In this document: positions 28,637-37,200 of the stretch, in pieces
Numbering within the stretch: position 1 is the stretch's first letter
Layout of the letters: every line of letters begins with the position of its first letter
From: Chloroflexota bacterium
GTDB lineage: Bacteria; Chloroflexota; Dormibacteria; CF-121
Direction: 5' to 3'
DNA: 52,169 nucleotides
NCBI GenBank assembly: GCA_005880615.1
Contig: VBID01000141.1
Coordinates: 1-52,169, forward strand
Made by a program: the position numbers and the translations under genes
The notes under the pieces: generated by a model
Seen by the model: the letters and a program-made list of their open reading frames with translations, nothing else
Told to the model about the DNA's origin: nothing
Database searches by the model: none

Positions 28637-29356
28637 TTAGCCCGGATGCCGGCGGACTCGAGCCGGGATGGCGAGCAGCTCGAGGAACATCGCCGACGAG
28701 TCCCAGATGGGGTTGACCCGACTCTGGGGGCTGTTGATCCAGCGGGTGGGGACCTCCACGATGGTGTAGCCGAGGGCGCGCGCCCGGTAGAGCACTTCGA
28801 CGTCGAATCCGAACCCGCGGGTCTGCAGCGGGGGAAACACTTTGGTGGCCACCTCCGCCGAGAAGGCCTTGAAGCCGCACTGGGTGTCGTGAATCCCGGC
28901 CAGCACGAAGGTCTGCACCAGCTTGTTGAAGATCTTGCCCATGGTCTCCCGGTACCACGGTTGATGGAGCTCGATCTGTGACTCCTTCAGCCCTCGCGAG
29001 GCAATCGCCACCCCGGCTCCACTCTGCAGGGGCTTGAGCAGGAGCTCGATGTCCTCGATGGGCACGCTCAGGTCGGCGTCACTGAACACGCGATAGCGCC
29101 CGGTGGCTGCCGCCATCCCCAGCTGGACCGCCCGGCCCTTGCCGGCGTTGACCGGGGCCGACACCAGCTTCAGCGCCGGCCACGTGCGGGCGTGGCTCGA
29201 GACCACGGCGGCGGTCTGATCCGTGCTGCCATCGTCCACCACGATGACTTCGGCCGCGATGCCCCGCGATCGCAGGTGCGCCTCGATGCGGTCCAGGGTG
29301 GCGGGCAAGCGCCGCGCTTCGTTGTAGGCCGGGATGACGATCGAGATCTCGCTCAT
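28637..29356 (-). CDS. GT2 family glycosyltransferase (DPM/ALG5-like)
   Basis: MSEISIVIPAYNEARRLPATLDRIEAHL...VIVVDDGSTDQTAAV...VFSDADLSVPIEDIELLL...IHDTQCGFKAFSAEVATKVFPPLQTRGFGFDVEVLYRA. Confidence 0.9.
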   Translation of the reverse strand: MSEISIVIPAYNEARRLPATLDRIEAHLRSRGIAAEVIVVDDGSTDQTAAVVSSHARTWPALKLVSAPVNAGKGRAVQLGMAAATGRYRVFSDADLSVPIEDIELLLKPLQSGAGVAIASRGLKESQIELHQPWYRETMGKIFNKLVQTFVLAGIHDTQCGFKAFSAEVATKVFPPLQTRGFGFDVEVLYRARALGYTIVEVPTRWINSPQSRVNPIWDSSAMFLELLAIPARVRRHPG

Positions 29357-30057
29357 CGGCGCCCTCCCAGGGTCCGGCGTAACGCAATGAGTTCCCGAAA
29401 GGCCCGCAGGACCACCGCCGGCCGAGCTCCGGTCTGAGTGCCCGCCGTCCGCGGAAAGTGATGAACCGGGACCTCGATGATGCGCGCGCCTCGCTGCCGC
29501 GCCAGGGCCAGCATTTCGGTGTTGATCAGGGCGCCAGCCGAGCGCAGGGCCAGGTCGTCCAGCAGCTCGTGCCGGATCAGCTTGAAGGCGCAATTGACAT
29601 CCCGCGCCAGGTACCCGAAGAGCACCCGGACCAGGGTGAAGAAGGCCCACGCGTTCAGCCGACGCGTGAAGGGGTCCCGTCGCACCGAGCGATAGCCGAT
29701 CACCATGTCGGCCTCGGCGCGGCGGTCCAGCAAGAGCTCGATCTCCGACGGATCGAACTGGTTGTCGGCATCCATGAAGAAGACCCAGGGGAAGCGGGCT
29801 CGCCCAAACCCCGACCGGAGGGCGGCGCCGTAGCCGAGATTGCGGTCGTGCCGGACCACCACCAGATATGACGCGCGGGCCTGCAGCCGCGCGAGCAGCG
29901 CGGCCGAGCCGTCCCGGCTGCCATCATCCACGACGATGATCTCGAACTCACCAGCGAACGCCGCCAGCGCCTGACCCAGCCGACTGACCGCCCGTTCCAG
30001 GTTCGCTTCTTCGTTGAAGGCAGGCAGCACGCCGCTGATAGACACGGGACCACTCAT
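29353..30057 (-). CDS. GT2 family glycosyltransferase (polyprenyl-phosphate-mannose synthase-like)
   Basis: ISGVLPAFNEEANLERAVSRL...EIIVVDDGSRDGSAALL...FFMDADNQFDPSEIELLL...RDVNCAFKLIRHELLDDL. Confidence 0.9.
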   Translation of the reverse strand: MSGPVSISGVLPAFNEEANLERAVSRLGQALAAFAGEFEIIVVDDGSRDGSAALLARLQARASYLVVVRHDRNLGYGAALRSGFGRARFPWVFFMDADNQFDPSEIELLLDRRAEADMVIGYRSVRRDPFTRRLNAWAFFTLVRVLFGYLARDVNCAFKLIRHELLDDLALRSAGALINTEMLALARQRGARIIEVPVHHFPRTAGTQTGARPAVVLRAFRELIALRRTLGGRR

Positions 30058-31586
30058 TGACTCCCTGCCACGTTAGCGACAAAGACGGTGGCCACGCGGT
30101 CGGCGCTGAGTGTCCGCCAGTTCGGGTCCTTGGACAGCGCGCCCACCAGTGGGTGCCAGGTGGGCAGCACGATGGCGTCCGGCGCGTACCGCTGCACCAC
30201 GTCATGCCACCCCGGCGACGCGTAACTCACCGCCAGGTAATCGCTGAAGACCCCCGGCCCATAGACCTCCACCCGGCCGTCGATGAAGACGTGGCTCCCC
30301 GAGGGCCACAAGCGATAGATCAAGTAGCCGCCGTAGTCGTAGTAGTTGAGCACGCGCAGCGCTCGGCCCTCTCGCAGCAGAGCGTCGGCGCCGACCACTG
30401 GATAGGCCGCCGCGATGGAGGCGGCCTCCTGCGAAGGCCGCAGGTTCGGCAGCGCGCGATAGCCGAGCATGCCGGCGGCCACCCCCACCAGGATGGCTCC
30501 GTTGACCAGGGCCATGGCACGGCTGCGGGCCGGCGCGATGGGCGTGGCGATCAACGCGACCCGCTGCGCAGGTGCCTTCGATACCCGGGGCACGATCTCC
30601 GCCCCCACCGCGAGCAAGGCCTGGGCGCTGCGCCCGATCAGGGGGGCGGCGGCCAGGACGAAGAGGGGCACGTGGCGTTGCGAGGAAAGCGCCAGGTAGA
30701 GGAAAGCGAGGGTCCAGAGCCAGTCGGCCAGCCGCGCCTTCACCCGTCCGGTCCCCAGGCCGGCCAGCACCACAAAGAGGATCCCCTCCAGCAAATGACC
30801 AGCCAGGGAGTGGAAGTCGGGGGACGCCCATTCCTGGATGTTGTTCTGAATCAATGGCGAGAACAGCGTGCCCAGCGGGAAGAGCACCGTGTCCCACCCA
30901 TACGGATTGACGAAGGCGAGGGCCAGGCCGCCCAGGCCGTAAAGCGCCAGGCCGCGCAGCCGCCGGAGCGCCCGCGCATCGTGGTTGCGCCACGCCTCTA
31001 CGCCTTCGCCGGCCAGGAACAGCCCCACCAGGATGACTCCACTCAGGAATCCGGAATGCAGGTTGGCCCACACCCACAGGTAGGGCGCCACCCACCAGGC
31101 CGGCACTTTTCCCTCCCGGTGCAGCCAGAGCCCACAGGCGAGGACGGCGAAGCAGGTCACGTTCAGCACCTGGGGGCGCGCCCCCCAGGCCGTCGAGCCG
31201 GCCAGGGCGCCGGCCATGGTCAGGATGGCGGCCAGGGTGGGGTGCAGCCCCCCGCGCCGGAGCAGCCAGTAGAGGCAGGCGGCTGTGATGGTGACCAGGC
31301 CGGCGAAGAGGGCGACCAGCAGGGGCAGGCCCCCGGCGCGCACGATCAGCGCCATGGCCAGATCCGCCAACCACTCGTGCATCACCCAGGCATGGCCGGG
31401 CGCGCTGAACGAGTAGAGATCGGTGTGGGGCCAGCCGGACTGGAGGATGACCTGGCCGTTGGTGAGGTGCCAGAAGAGGTCCGGGTCGACCGGGGGCAGG
31501 GCCGCCAGGCTGAAGATGGCGACGAAGACCAGGATGCGCAGGACGGCGCCACTATCCAGGTCTTGCCAGCGGCGGAACGCCATCAC
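30054..31586 (-). CDS. Multi-TM membrane protein, GT-C-like
   Basis: PPVDPDLFWHLTNGQVILQSGWPHTDLYSFSAPGHAWVMHEWLADLAMAL; paralogue of ORF 12738-14303. Confidence 0.75.
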   Translation of the reverse strand: MMAFRRWQDLDSGAVLRILVFVAIFSLAALPPVDPDLFWHLTNGQVILQSGWPHTDLYSFSAPGHAWVMHEWLADLAMALIVRAGGLPLLVALFAGLVTITAACLYWLLRRGGLHPTLAAILTMAGALAGSTAWGARPQVLNVTCFAVLACGLWLHREGKVPAWWVAPYLWVWANLHSGFLSGVILVGLFLAGEGVEAWRNHDARALRRLRGLALYGLGGLALAFVNPYGWDTVLFPLGTLFSPLIQNNIQEWASPDFHSLAGHLLEGILFVVLAGLGTGRVKARLADWLWTLAFLYLALSSQRHVPLFVLAAAPLIGRSAQALLAVGAEIVPRVSKAPAQRVALIATPIAPARSRAMALVNGAILVGVAAGMLGYRALPNLRPSQEAASIAAAYPVVGADALLREGRALRVLNYYDYGGYLIYRLWPSGSHVFIDGRVEVYGPGVFSDYLAVSYASPGWHDVVQRYAPDAIVLPTWHPLVGALSKDPNWRTLSADRVATVFVANVAGSQ

Positions 31587-32245
31587 GAGGCGCCGGGGCG
31601 CCCGCCCAGCCGGTGTCGCAGGGCGGCCACCCGGCTGAGGAGGTGGATGCTGGGGCTGGAGCGGCGCTGGGTCATCTGTCCAGCAGCCAGGCAGCGGAGC
31701 AATCCGGCGCCGTCTTGGAAGTCGGACCCTTCCACGAATGAGCGACCGATCTCGCGCAGGGTGTGGGCGTCGCTGGCGGCCGACCGCGCGGCGCGCATCG
31801 ACGCCGACAGCGCCAGGGCCTCAGCGTTGGAGGATGGGCGCAGGCAGCGGCTGTTGAAGACTTCGATGATGTCGACCTCGTCGCGCACCTGCGCCAGGCC
31901 GGCCGCGCTCAGGCCGTGCCGGTATGGATCGCGGGGATGGGGCAGATACACGAGGCCCCCCTGCTGGCGGATCGCGCGCACGGTGTCGGAGGCGCTCATT
32001 CCGGGCGGCACAGGCTCCTTGAGGAAGAGCCCGATGAGCTCGCCCTCCGCGGTCATGATCTCTTCCCCGACTATAACGGGCAGGCTGGAGACATCCTGCA
32101 TTCGGCGAGCGCCCTCGATGGTGTTGTGATCGGTGACCGCCAGGTGGGTCAGGCCGGCCATCCGGGCCCGGGCGGCCACGTCGGCCAGCCGGCTCATCGA
32201 GTCCTTAGAGTATTCGGTGTGCAGGTGCAGGTCGACCCGCGCCAT
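31583..32245 (-). CDS. PHP domain phosphoesterase
   Basis: MARVDLHLHTEYSKDSMSRL...HLAVTDHNTIEGA...LPHPRDPYRHG...SDAHTLREIGRSF; start at the internal ATG. Confidence 0.87.
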   Translation of the reverse strand: MARVDLHLHTEYSKDSMSRLADVAARARMAGLTHLAVTDHNTIEGARRMQDVSSLPVIVGEEIMTAEGELIGLFLKEPVPPGMSASDTVRAIRQQGGLVYLPHPRDPYRHGLSAAGLAQVRDEVDIIEVFNSRCLRPSSNAEALALSASMRAARSAASDAHTLREIGRSFVEGSDFQDGAGLLRCLAAGQMTQRRSSPSIHLLSRVAALRHRLGGRPGAS

Positions 32246-32979
32246 CAGGTCCTGGACGGGCGGCGTTCCACCATCACCCGCATGACGAAGTGCGGCAGGG
32301 CCAGCATGCGCCGCCAGCGCCAGGGCTGCTGAGCCAGCCGGTGAAGCCACTCCAGGCCGCGATCCTGCATCCAGCGCGGAGCCCGGCGGGTGCGACCGGC
32401 GATGAAGTCGAGCGCCCCGCCCACCCCGATCGCCAACCGCGCCCCGGTGGCCGGTAGGTTGCGCGCGATCCACAGGTCCTGGGCGGGGGCACCGTAGGCA
32501 ACCAGCAGGATGTCGGCTCGCGACCCGCGCACGGCCCCGACGGTCACCGGGTCCATGGCGACATCCGGTGATCCGGCGAGGGTCCCGGCTACCTGTAGCC
32601 CCGGATACTCACGGCATAAAGCCAGCCCGGCCGCCTCGGCCACGCCGGGTTCTGCGCCGAGCAAGAAGAAACGCCAGCCGCGGGTCGCGCCGGCCCGGGC
32701 CAGGGCGCGCACAAAGTCGACCCCCGCGATGCGCGATGGCAGCGACTGCTGCTGGCGCCGGGCCGCCCACAGGAGACCGGCGCCGTCCGGCAGGCAGAGG
32801 TCGGCCCGCCGGAGCGCCGCCGCAAACTCTGGATCGCGACGGGCACGCATCACGAACTCCGGATTGACGGTGGCCACCTGGCGAGGGCGGCCGTTCGCCA
32901 GGGCCTGCACCGCCCACTCCAGGGCTTGGGGCTCGGTGACCGCATCCACTGGCACTCCCAGGATCTCGATCCGCGTCAC
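32245..32979 (-). CDS. WecG/TagA/CpsF family glycosyltransferase
   Basis: ILGVPVDAVTEPQALEWAVQAL...VATVNPEFVMRARRDPEFAAALRRADLCLPDGAGLLWAAR...RIAGVDFV...FFLLGAEPGVAEAA; GTG start. Confidence 0.92.
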   Translation of the reverse strand: MTRIEILGVPVDAVTEPQALEWAVQALANGRPRQVATVNPEFVMRARRDPEFAAALRRADLCLPDGAGLLWAARRQQQSLPSRIAGVDFVRALARAGATRGWRFFLLGAEPGVAEAAGLALCREYPGLQVAGTLAGSPDVAMDPVTVGAVRGSRADILLVAYGAPAQDLWIARNLPATGARLAIGVGGALDFIAGRTRRAPRWMQDRGLEWLHRLAQQPWRWRRMLALPHFVMRVMVERRPSRT

Positions 32980-34145
32980 CCGCGCAGCGCCTCCTGGTAC
33001 ACACGCACCGTCGCTTCCCCCAGCCGCCGCGGCGTGTACTGCCGCGCCCGGGCGAGGCCGCGCTGGCGCAGCGCGTCGCGGTCCGGGGCAAAGCGCAGCA
33101 GACGCTCGATGGCCTGGGTCAGCTCCGCCGGGTCGGCGGTCTGCAGGACCACGCCGGCATTCCCCACCAACTCCGCCAGGGCGCCGGCGGACGACACGAT
33201 GACCGGAGCGCCGCATGCCATGGCCTCCAGCACCGGCAGCCCGAAGCCCTCGTAGCGGGATGGGTAGACAAAGGCGGAGGCTCCCGCGTACAGTGCCGGC
33301 AGGTCTTCGCGCGGCACGTACCCCAGCATGATCACATGGCCCCGCTTGGGCTGGCGACCCAGCCGCTGCGCCAGGCGTTCTGCCCCATAGGCAGTGCGCC
33401 CCGCAAACACCAAGGCCACGTCCGCACAGTCGGGCGGCAGCAGGTCATAGGCGGCCCGCAACCGGCTGAGGTCCTTGCGGGAATCGATGGTGCCCACCGA
33501 AAGCACGTACCGCTCCGGCAGCCGGTAGCGCTTGCGCGTCTGTACCACCACGTCGGCGGGCGGCGCAACGAAGAACGCTTCCGCGCACAGCGGGATGGCG
33601 GTCACCCGATCGGCATCGACGCCAAAGAGGTCGATGACCTGCCGCCGTACCGCTTCCGATGACACCATCACCCGCCGCGCCCGGCGGATGCTGGCCGGCA
33701 CCAGGGTGCCGAAGTACAGGCGAGCTCTAGGATGAAGATCCTGGGGGGACAAACGAAACGTGAGATCCGGGACCGTCACCACCAGCGGGATATCGCACAG
33801 GATCGGAGCCACCCCGGTCACCGCGTGCAGCAGCCCGTAGCCCCGCGGATGGCGACCGAAGCGCCAGGGCACCATCCATTGCTCCCATCCCAGCCGGAGT
33901 GGCCGCGGCGGCGTAGGAAACGGCACCAGCCGGTGGCTCCGCGCGTCGAGAGCGATGGCCGGGGCGACCTGGCGGCTGACCCACACATCGACCGGCCACC
34001 CCACCTCCGCGAGTCCCCGCAGGATGTGCAGGGCATGATGGTCCAGGCCGGTGAATGGGGGCGCCGCGAACAGGAGATCGATGGCGACCCGGTCATCAAC
34101 CGCCGCCGCCGCGTCTGGCGAGACGGCGGCAGCCTCGCGCATCAT
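32976..34145 (-). CDS. GT4 family glycosyltransferase
   Basis: RYVLSVGTIDSRKDLSRLRAAYDLL...LGYVPREDLPALYAGASAFVYPSRYEGFGLPVLEAMACGAPVIVSSAGALAELVGNAGVVLQ. Confidence 0.92.
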   Translation of the reverse strand: MMREAAAVSPDAAAAVDDRVAIDLLFAAPPFTGLDHHALHILRGLAEVGWPVDVWVSRQVAPAIALDARSHRLVPFPTPPRPLRLGWEQWMVPWRFGRHPRGYGLLHAVTGVAPILCDIPLVVTVPDLTFRLSPQDLHPRARLYFGTLVPASIRRARRVMVSSEAVRRQVIDLFGVDADRVTAIPLCAEAFFVAPPADVVVQTRKRYRLPERYVLSVGTIDSRKDLSRLRAAYDLLPPDCADVALVFAGRTAYGAERLAQRLGRQPKRGHVIMLGYVPREDLPALYAGASAFVYPSRYEGFGLPVLEAMACGAPVIVSSAGALAELVGNAGVVLQTADPAELTQAIERLLRFAPDRDALRQRGLARARQYTPRRLGEATVRVYQEALRG

Positions 34146-34150
34146 GACTG

Positions 34151-35236
34151 GTGATGTTACTGGCTCTTGATGCGAGCCCGGCTGTGCGCCCGAATCCTTC
34201 GGGGACCGAAGTCTATGCGCGGGAGATCATCACCCACCTGGCCCGTACCAATCGCGGCCACACGATGCGCCTCTACGCCAACACAGCGTCGCCGCCCGCG
34301 TGGTCACCCGCCAACGTCGAGTGGCGCCTCCTGCCATTCCCGCGACTGTGGACCCACTGGCGGTTTCGTCGCGCCCTGCGAGCCGAGCAGCCGGATGTGG
34401 TCTTCGTGCCCAGCCACGTGCTGCCCTTGTTCCTGGACCTGCCGGCGGTGGTCACCATCCATGATGTCGGTCACCGCCACGTCCCGTCGGCCTACCGCCC
34501 GGCGGCGTGGCTGTATCTGGAGTGGATGACCCGCTCCATGGCCCGTCGGGCCGCCCGCCTGATCGCGGTCTCACAGGCGACGGCCGATGATCTGCGCCGC
34601 TTCTACCGCGTGTCCCCTGAGCGAATCGCGGTGATTCATTCCGGGGTTGATGAGACCTTTCGGCCTCCGACCACCAATGAGATGGCTCGAGTGCGAGATC
34701 GGTACGGACTCCCATCCGCCTATTTCCTGTACCTGGGGCGCGCGCATCCACGGAAGAATCTGCCACTCCTGCTGGCCGCCTTCCAGGCCGCCCGGCGGAG
34801 CGGGTTGACGGCGGGGCTGGTGCTCGCCGGACCGAGCCACCAGCCGTCGGCCGGCGATGGCGTTCAGGTGCTCGGGTACGTGCCGCGGGAAGATCTTCCC
34901 GCCCTGTATGGCGGGGCGCTGGCGCTGACCCTGCCCTCCCTCTTCGAAGGCTTCGGCTTCGAGGTGCTGGAAGCGATGCGCTGCGGCACCGCGGTGCTGG
35001 CCTCCACGGCCGGGTCGCTGCCAGAGATCGCCGGCCAGGCGGCGCTGCTGGCCGACCCCCACCAGGTTCCCCCGTGGACGGCGGCCCTGCGTCGGCTGGC
35101 CACCGAGGTCCCCCTGCGCCAGCAGCTCATCCAGCGCGGGGCAGCGTGGAGCGCCGGGTTCAGCTGGGAACGGGCGGCGTCGCAGACGTGGACGGTGCTG
35201 GAGACGGCCGGCCGGCCGCCTCACGATAGATCCTGA
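34151..35236 (+). CDS. GT4 family glycosyltransferase
   Basis: FLYLGRAHPRKNLPLLLAAFQAAR...LGYVPREDLPALYGGALALTLPSLFEGFGFEVLEAMRCGTAVLASTAGSLPEIAGQAALL. Confidence 0.92.
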   Translation: MMLLALDASPAVRPNPSGTEVYAREIITHLARTNRGHTMRLYANTASPPAWSPANVEWRLLPFPRLWTHWRFRRALRAEQPDVVFVPSHVLPLFLDLPAVVTIHDVGHRHVPSAYRPAAWLYLEWMTRSMARRAARLIAVSQATADDLRRFYRVSPERIAVIHSGVDETFRPPTTNEMARVRDRYGLPSAYFLYLGRAHPRKNLPLLLAAFQAARRSGLTAGLVLAGPSHQPSAGDGVQVLGYVPREDLPALYGGALALTLPSLFEGFGFEVLEAMRCGTAVLASTAGSLPEIAGQAALLADPHQVPPWTAALRRLATEVPLRQQLIQRGAAWSAGFSWERAASQTWTVLETAGRPPHDRS

Positions 35237-36290
35237 GGTAGGCCTGCGCCGTTGCCCGCCAGGTGAATCCAGCCGCGCGCCGACGTCCCCGTTCCACCAG
35301 GGGGGCTCCACGATCGCCGTCGGTCAGCAGGGTGTGCATCGCCGACGCGAAAGCGCCGGTATCTTCCGCCGGGACCAGCCACGCGGCGTCACCCGCCACC
35401 TCTGGGATGGACCCGGCATCGGCTGCCACCACCGGCGTCCCGGCGGCAAACGCCTCCAGGATGGGGAGCCCGAAACCCTCGTCGAGTGACGGAAACACGA
35501 AGAGACTGGCCAGTTGGTAGAGCGTGGGGAGGTCCCGCGGCCGGACATAGCCCAAAAAGCGCACCCAGTCGGTGAGGTCGAGGTCGTGCACCGCCCCCAG
35601 CACCGGTTCGAATTTCCAGCCGAACTCGCCGGCCACCACCAACGGCACGCGCTCGGTCGCCGGGATGGCGGCCAGGGCGCGCAGCGTGCCCACGAAGTTC
35701 TTCCTGGGTGAGACCGTGCCCACCTGGAGGATGAACCGCTCCGGCAACCGGAACGACTGACGCAGGCGGGCCCGCTCGGAAGGCGGCGCACTGGCGGCGA
35801 ACACCGGGTCGACGCCGAGGGAAATCACCCGGCAACGGTCTGGCGGCATTCGGAAGCGTTCGAGCAGGGACCGGCGGGTCGCTTGGGATGGGCACACCAC
35901 GATCCGGGCGCTGCGCACCGAGCGCGGCACCAGCACCCGGGTGCTCACCCACTGCCGGTCGGGGAACCACTCGGGATGGTCGTAGATGGCCAGGTCGTTG
36001 ATGGTGACCACGCTGGGAATGCCGAGCCGGGTCAGCGGCAGGCTGTGCGCGGGGCCGTGGAAGACCTCCGCCCGCGCCAGGCGAGCCCGCAGTGGCATCA
36101 GCAGGTGCGGGCCGACCACGGGCATCCCGGACGTCTGAGTCAGGATCAACTGCACGCCACCCAGCTGTTCGAGTTCGCGGACGAGCAGCACCACGGAGCC
36201 GCCCACGCCGCTCCCCTGTTGGGCCGACGCCATGGCGCGGGCGTCGATGGCGACCCGCAGGTCAGGCGTGGGCGGCGAGCCCCAGGTGAC
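35160..36290 (-). CDS. GT4 family glycosyltransferase (start approximate)
   Basis: LRVAIDARAMASAQQGSGVGGSVVLL...FILQVGTVSPRKNFVGTLRALAAIP...LGYVRPRDLPTLYQLASLFVFPSLDEGFGLPILEAFAAGTPVVAADAGSIPEVAGDAAWLV; longer ORF extension to 36455 considered unlikely. Confidence 0.88.
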   Translation of the reverse strand, partial: VTWGSPPTPDLRVAIDARAMASAQQGSGVGGSVVLLVRELEQLGGVQLILTQTSGMPVVGPHLLMPLRARLARAEVFHGPAHSLPLTRLGIPSVVTINDLAIYDHPEWFPDRQWVSTRVLVPRSVRSARIVVCPSQATRRSLLERFRMPPDRCRVISLGVDPVFAASAPPSERARLRQSFRLPERFILQVGTVSPRKNFVGTLRALAAIPATERVPLVVAGEFGWKFEPVLGAVHDLDLTDWVRFLGYVRPRDLPTLYQLASLFVFPSLDEGFGLPILEAFAAGTPVVAADAGSIPEVAGDAAWLVPAEDTGAFASAMHTLLTDGDRGAPLVERGRRRAAGFTWRATAQAYLRIYREAAGRPSPAPSTSATPPVPS

Positions 36291-37200
36291 GGTGGGCGGC
36301 CTCGACCGCCTCGCGGGCGGGCATCTTCTCGAGTGCGGCCACCCGGACCGCCGCGCTGTTCGGCCCGTAGGGCGCCACCTCTCCCGGACCGAGGAGTGCC
36401 AGCGAGCGCCCGCCGCCGGCGGCGGCCGCGTGCAGCGCATCGCCGTCATGGCCAATCACCAGCAGACTGCGCTGCGCCAGCGTGGCCAGGTCCTCGGGCA
36501 GGATCGCACCCAGGTCGACCACGGCCGTCCGCAGGGGGACGCCGGCCAGCAGCTCCCGCACCGGCCGCTCGTCACCAACGCCCCGCACCACGACCAGTAG
36601 GTCGGGACGGAGCTGGTTGACCAGCACCGCAAATCGCTCGGCTGGCCACCGCGTTCGCGGCCCTCGGTGGACCCAGTCGCCTCCTCCCGGGATGGCGACC
36701 AGGACCCGATCATGGGCGCCGATGCCAGCCGCCTGCAACCGGGCCTCCAGACGCTCCCGGCGAACTCGAGCCGGCTCGAGCCGCGGCCCGCCCGGCGGCT
36801 CGACGCCAGGCACGATCCGGGCGGCCAGGCGGGCGATGGCATCCACCGGGTGCAGGCCGTCCGCCACCGGAACGGACTCGGTGGTCCACCAATCGCCGCG
36901 GCTCGCCATGCCAACCCGCCGCTGGATGCCGGAGAGATAGGCGAGCGCCACCGTCGCGGCCGCCACTGGCGGCGGCACCACCACCAGCGTGGCGGGCAGG
37001 GTGCGCAGCCGCCGCCAGGCCCCCAAAAGACCAACCCCCGGCCGGATGGCAAAGCCGTGCCCCACCGTGTGCAGGTGGAACACATCGAGACTCTGGCGGG
37101 GGGCGAAGACGGACGCCCCCTCCAGCGTCCGGACCAGCGGCTGGGCAAAAAGGGCCTCGCGTACGCTCCCGCTGACGATCACGACCGGGCGCGCCATCAC
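36262..37200 (-). CDS. GT9 (heptosyltransferase)-like glycosyltransferase
   Basis: VIVSGSVREALFAQPLVRTLEGASV...VLVAIPGGGDWVHRGPRTRWPAERFAVLVNQL...LVIGHDGDALHAAAAGGGRSLALLGPGEVAPYGP. Confidence 0.7.
   Translation of the reverse strand: MMARPVVIVSGSVREALFAQPLVRTLEGASVFAPRQSLDVFHLHTVGHGFAIRPGVGLLGAWRRLRTLPATLVVVPPPVAAATVALAYLSGIQRRVGMASRGDWWTTESVPVADGLHPVDAIARLAARIVPGVEPPGGPRLEPARVRRERLEARLQAAGIGAHDRVLVAIPGGGDWVHRGPRTRWPAERFAVLVNQLRPDLLVVVRGVGDERPVRELLAGVPLRTAVVDLGAILPEDLATLAQRSLLVIGHDGDALHAAAAGGGRSLALLGPGEVAPYGPNSAAVRVAALEKMPAREAVEAAHRHLGLAAHA

Noticed and set aside
30057-32129. 690-aa plus-strand ORF
   Set aside because: Longest ORF in the track but antisense to GT-C and PHP genes and lacking any domain signature.
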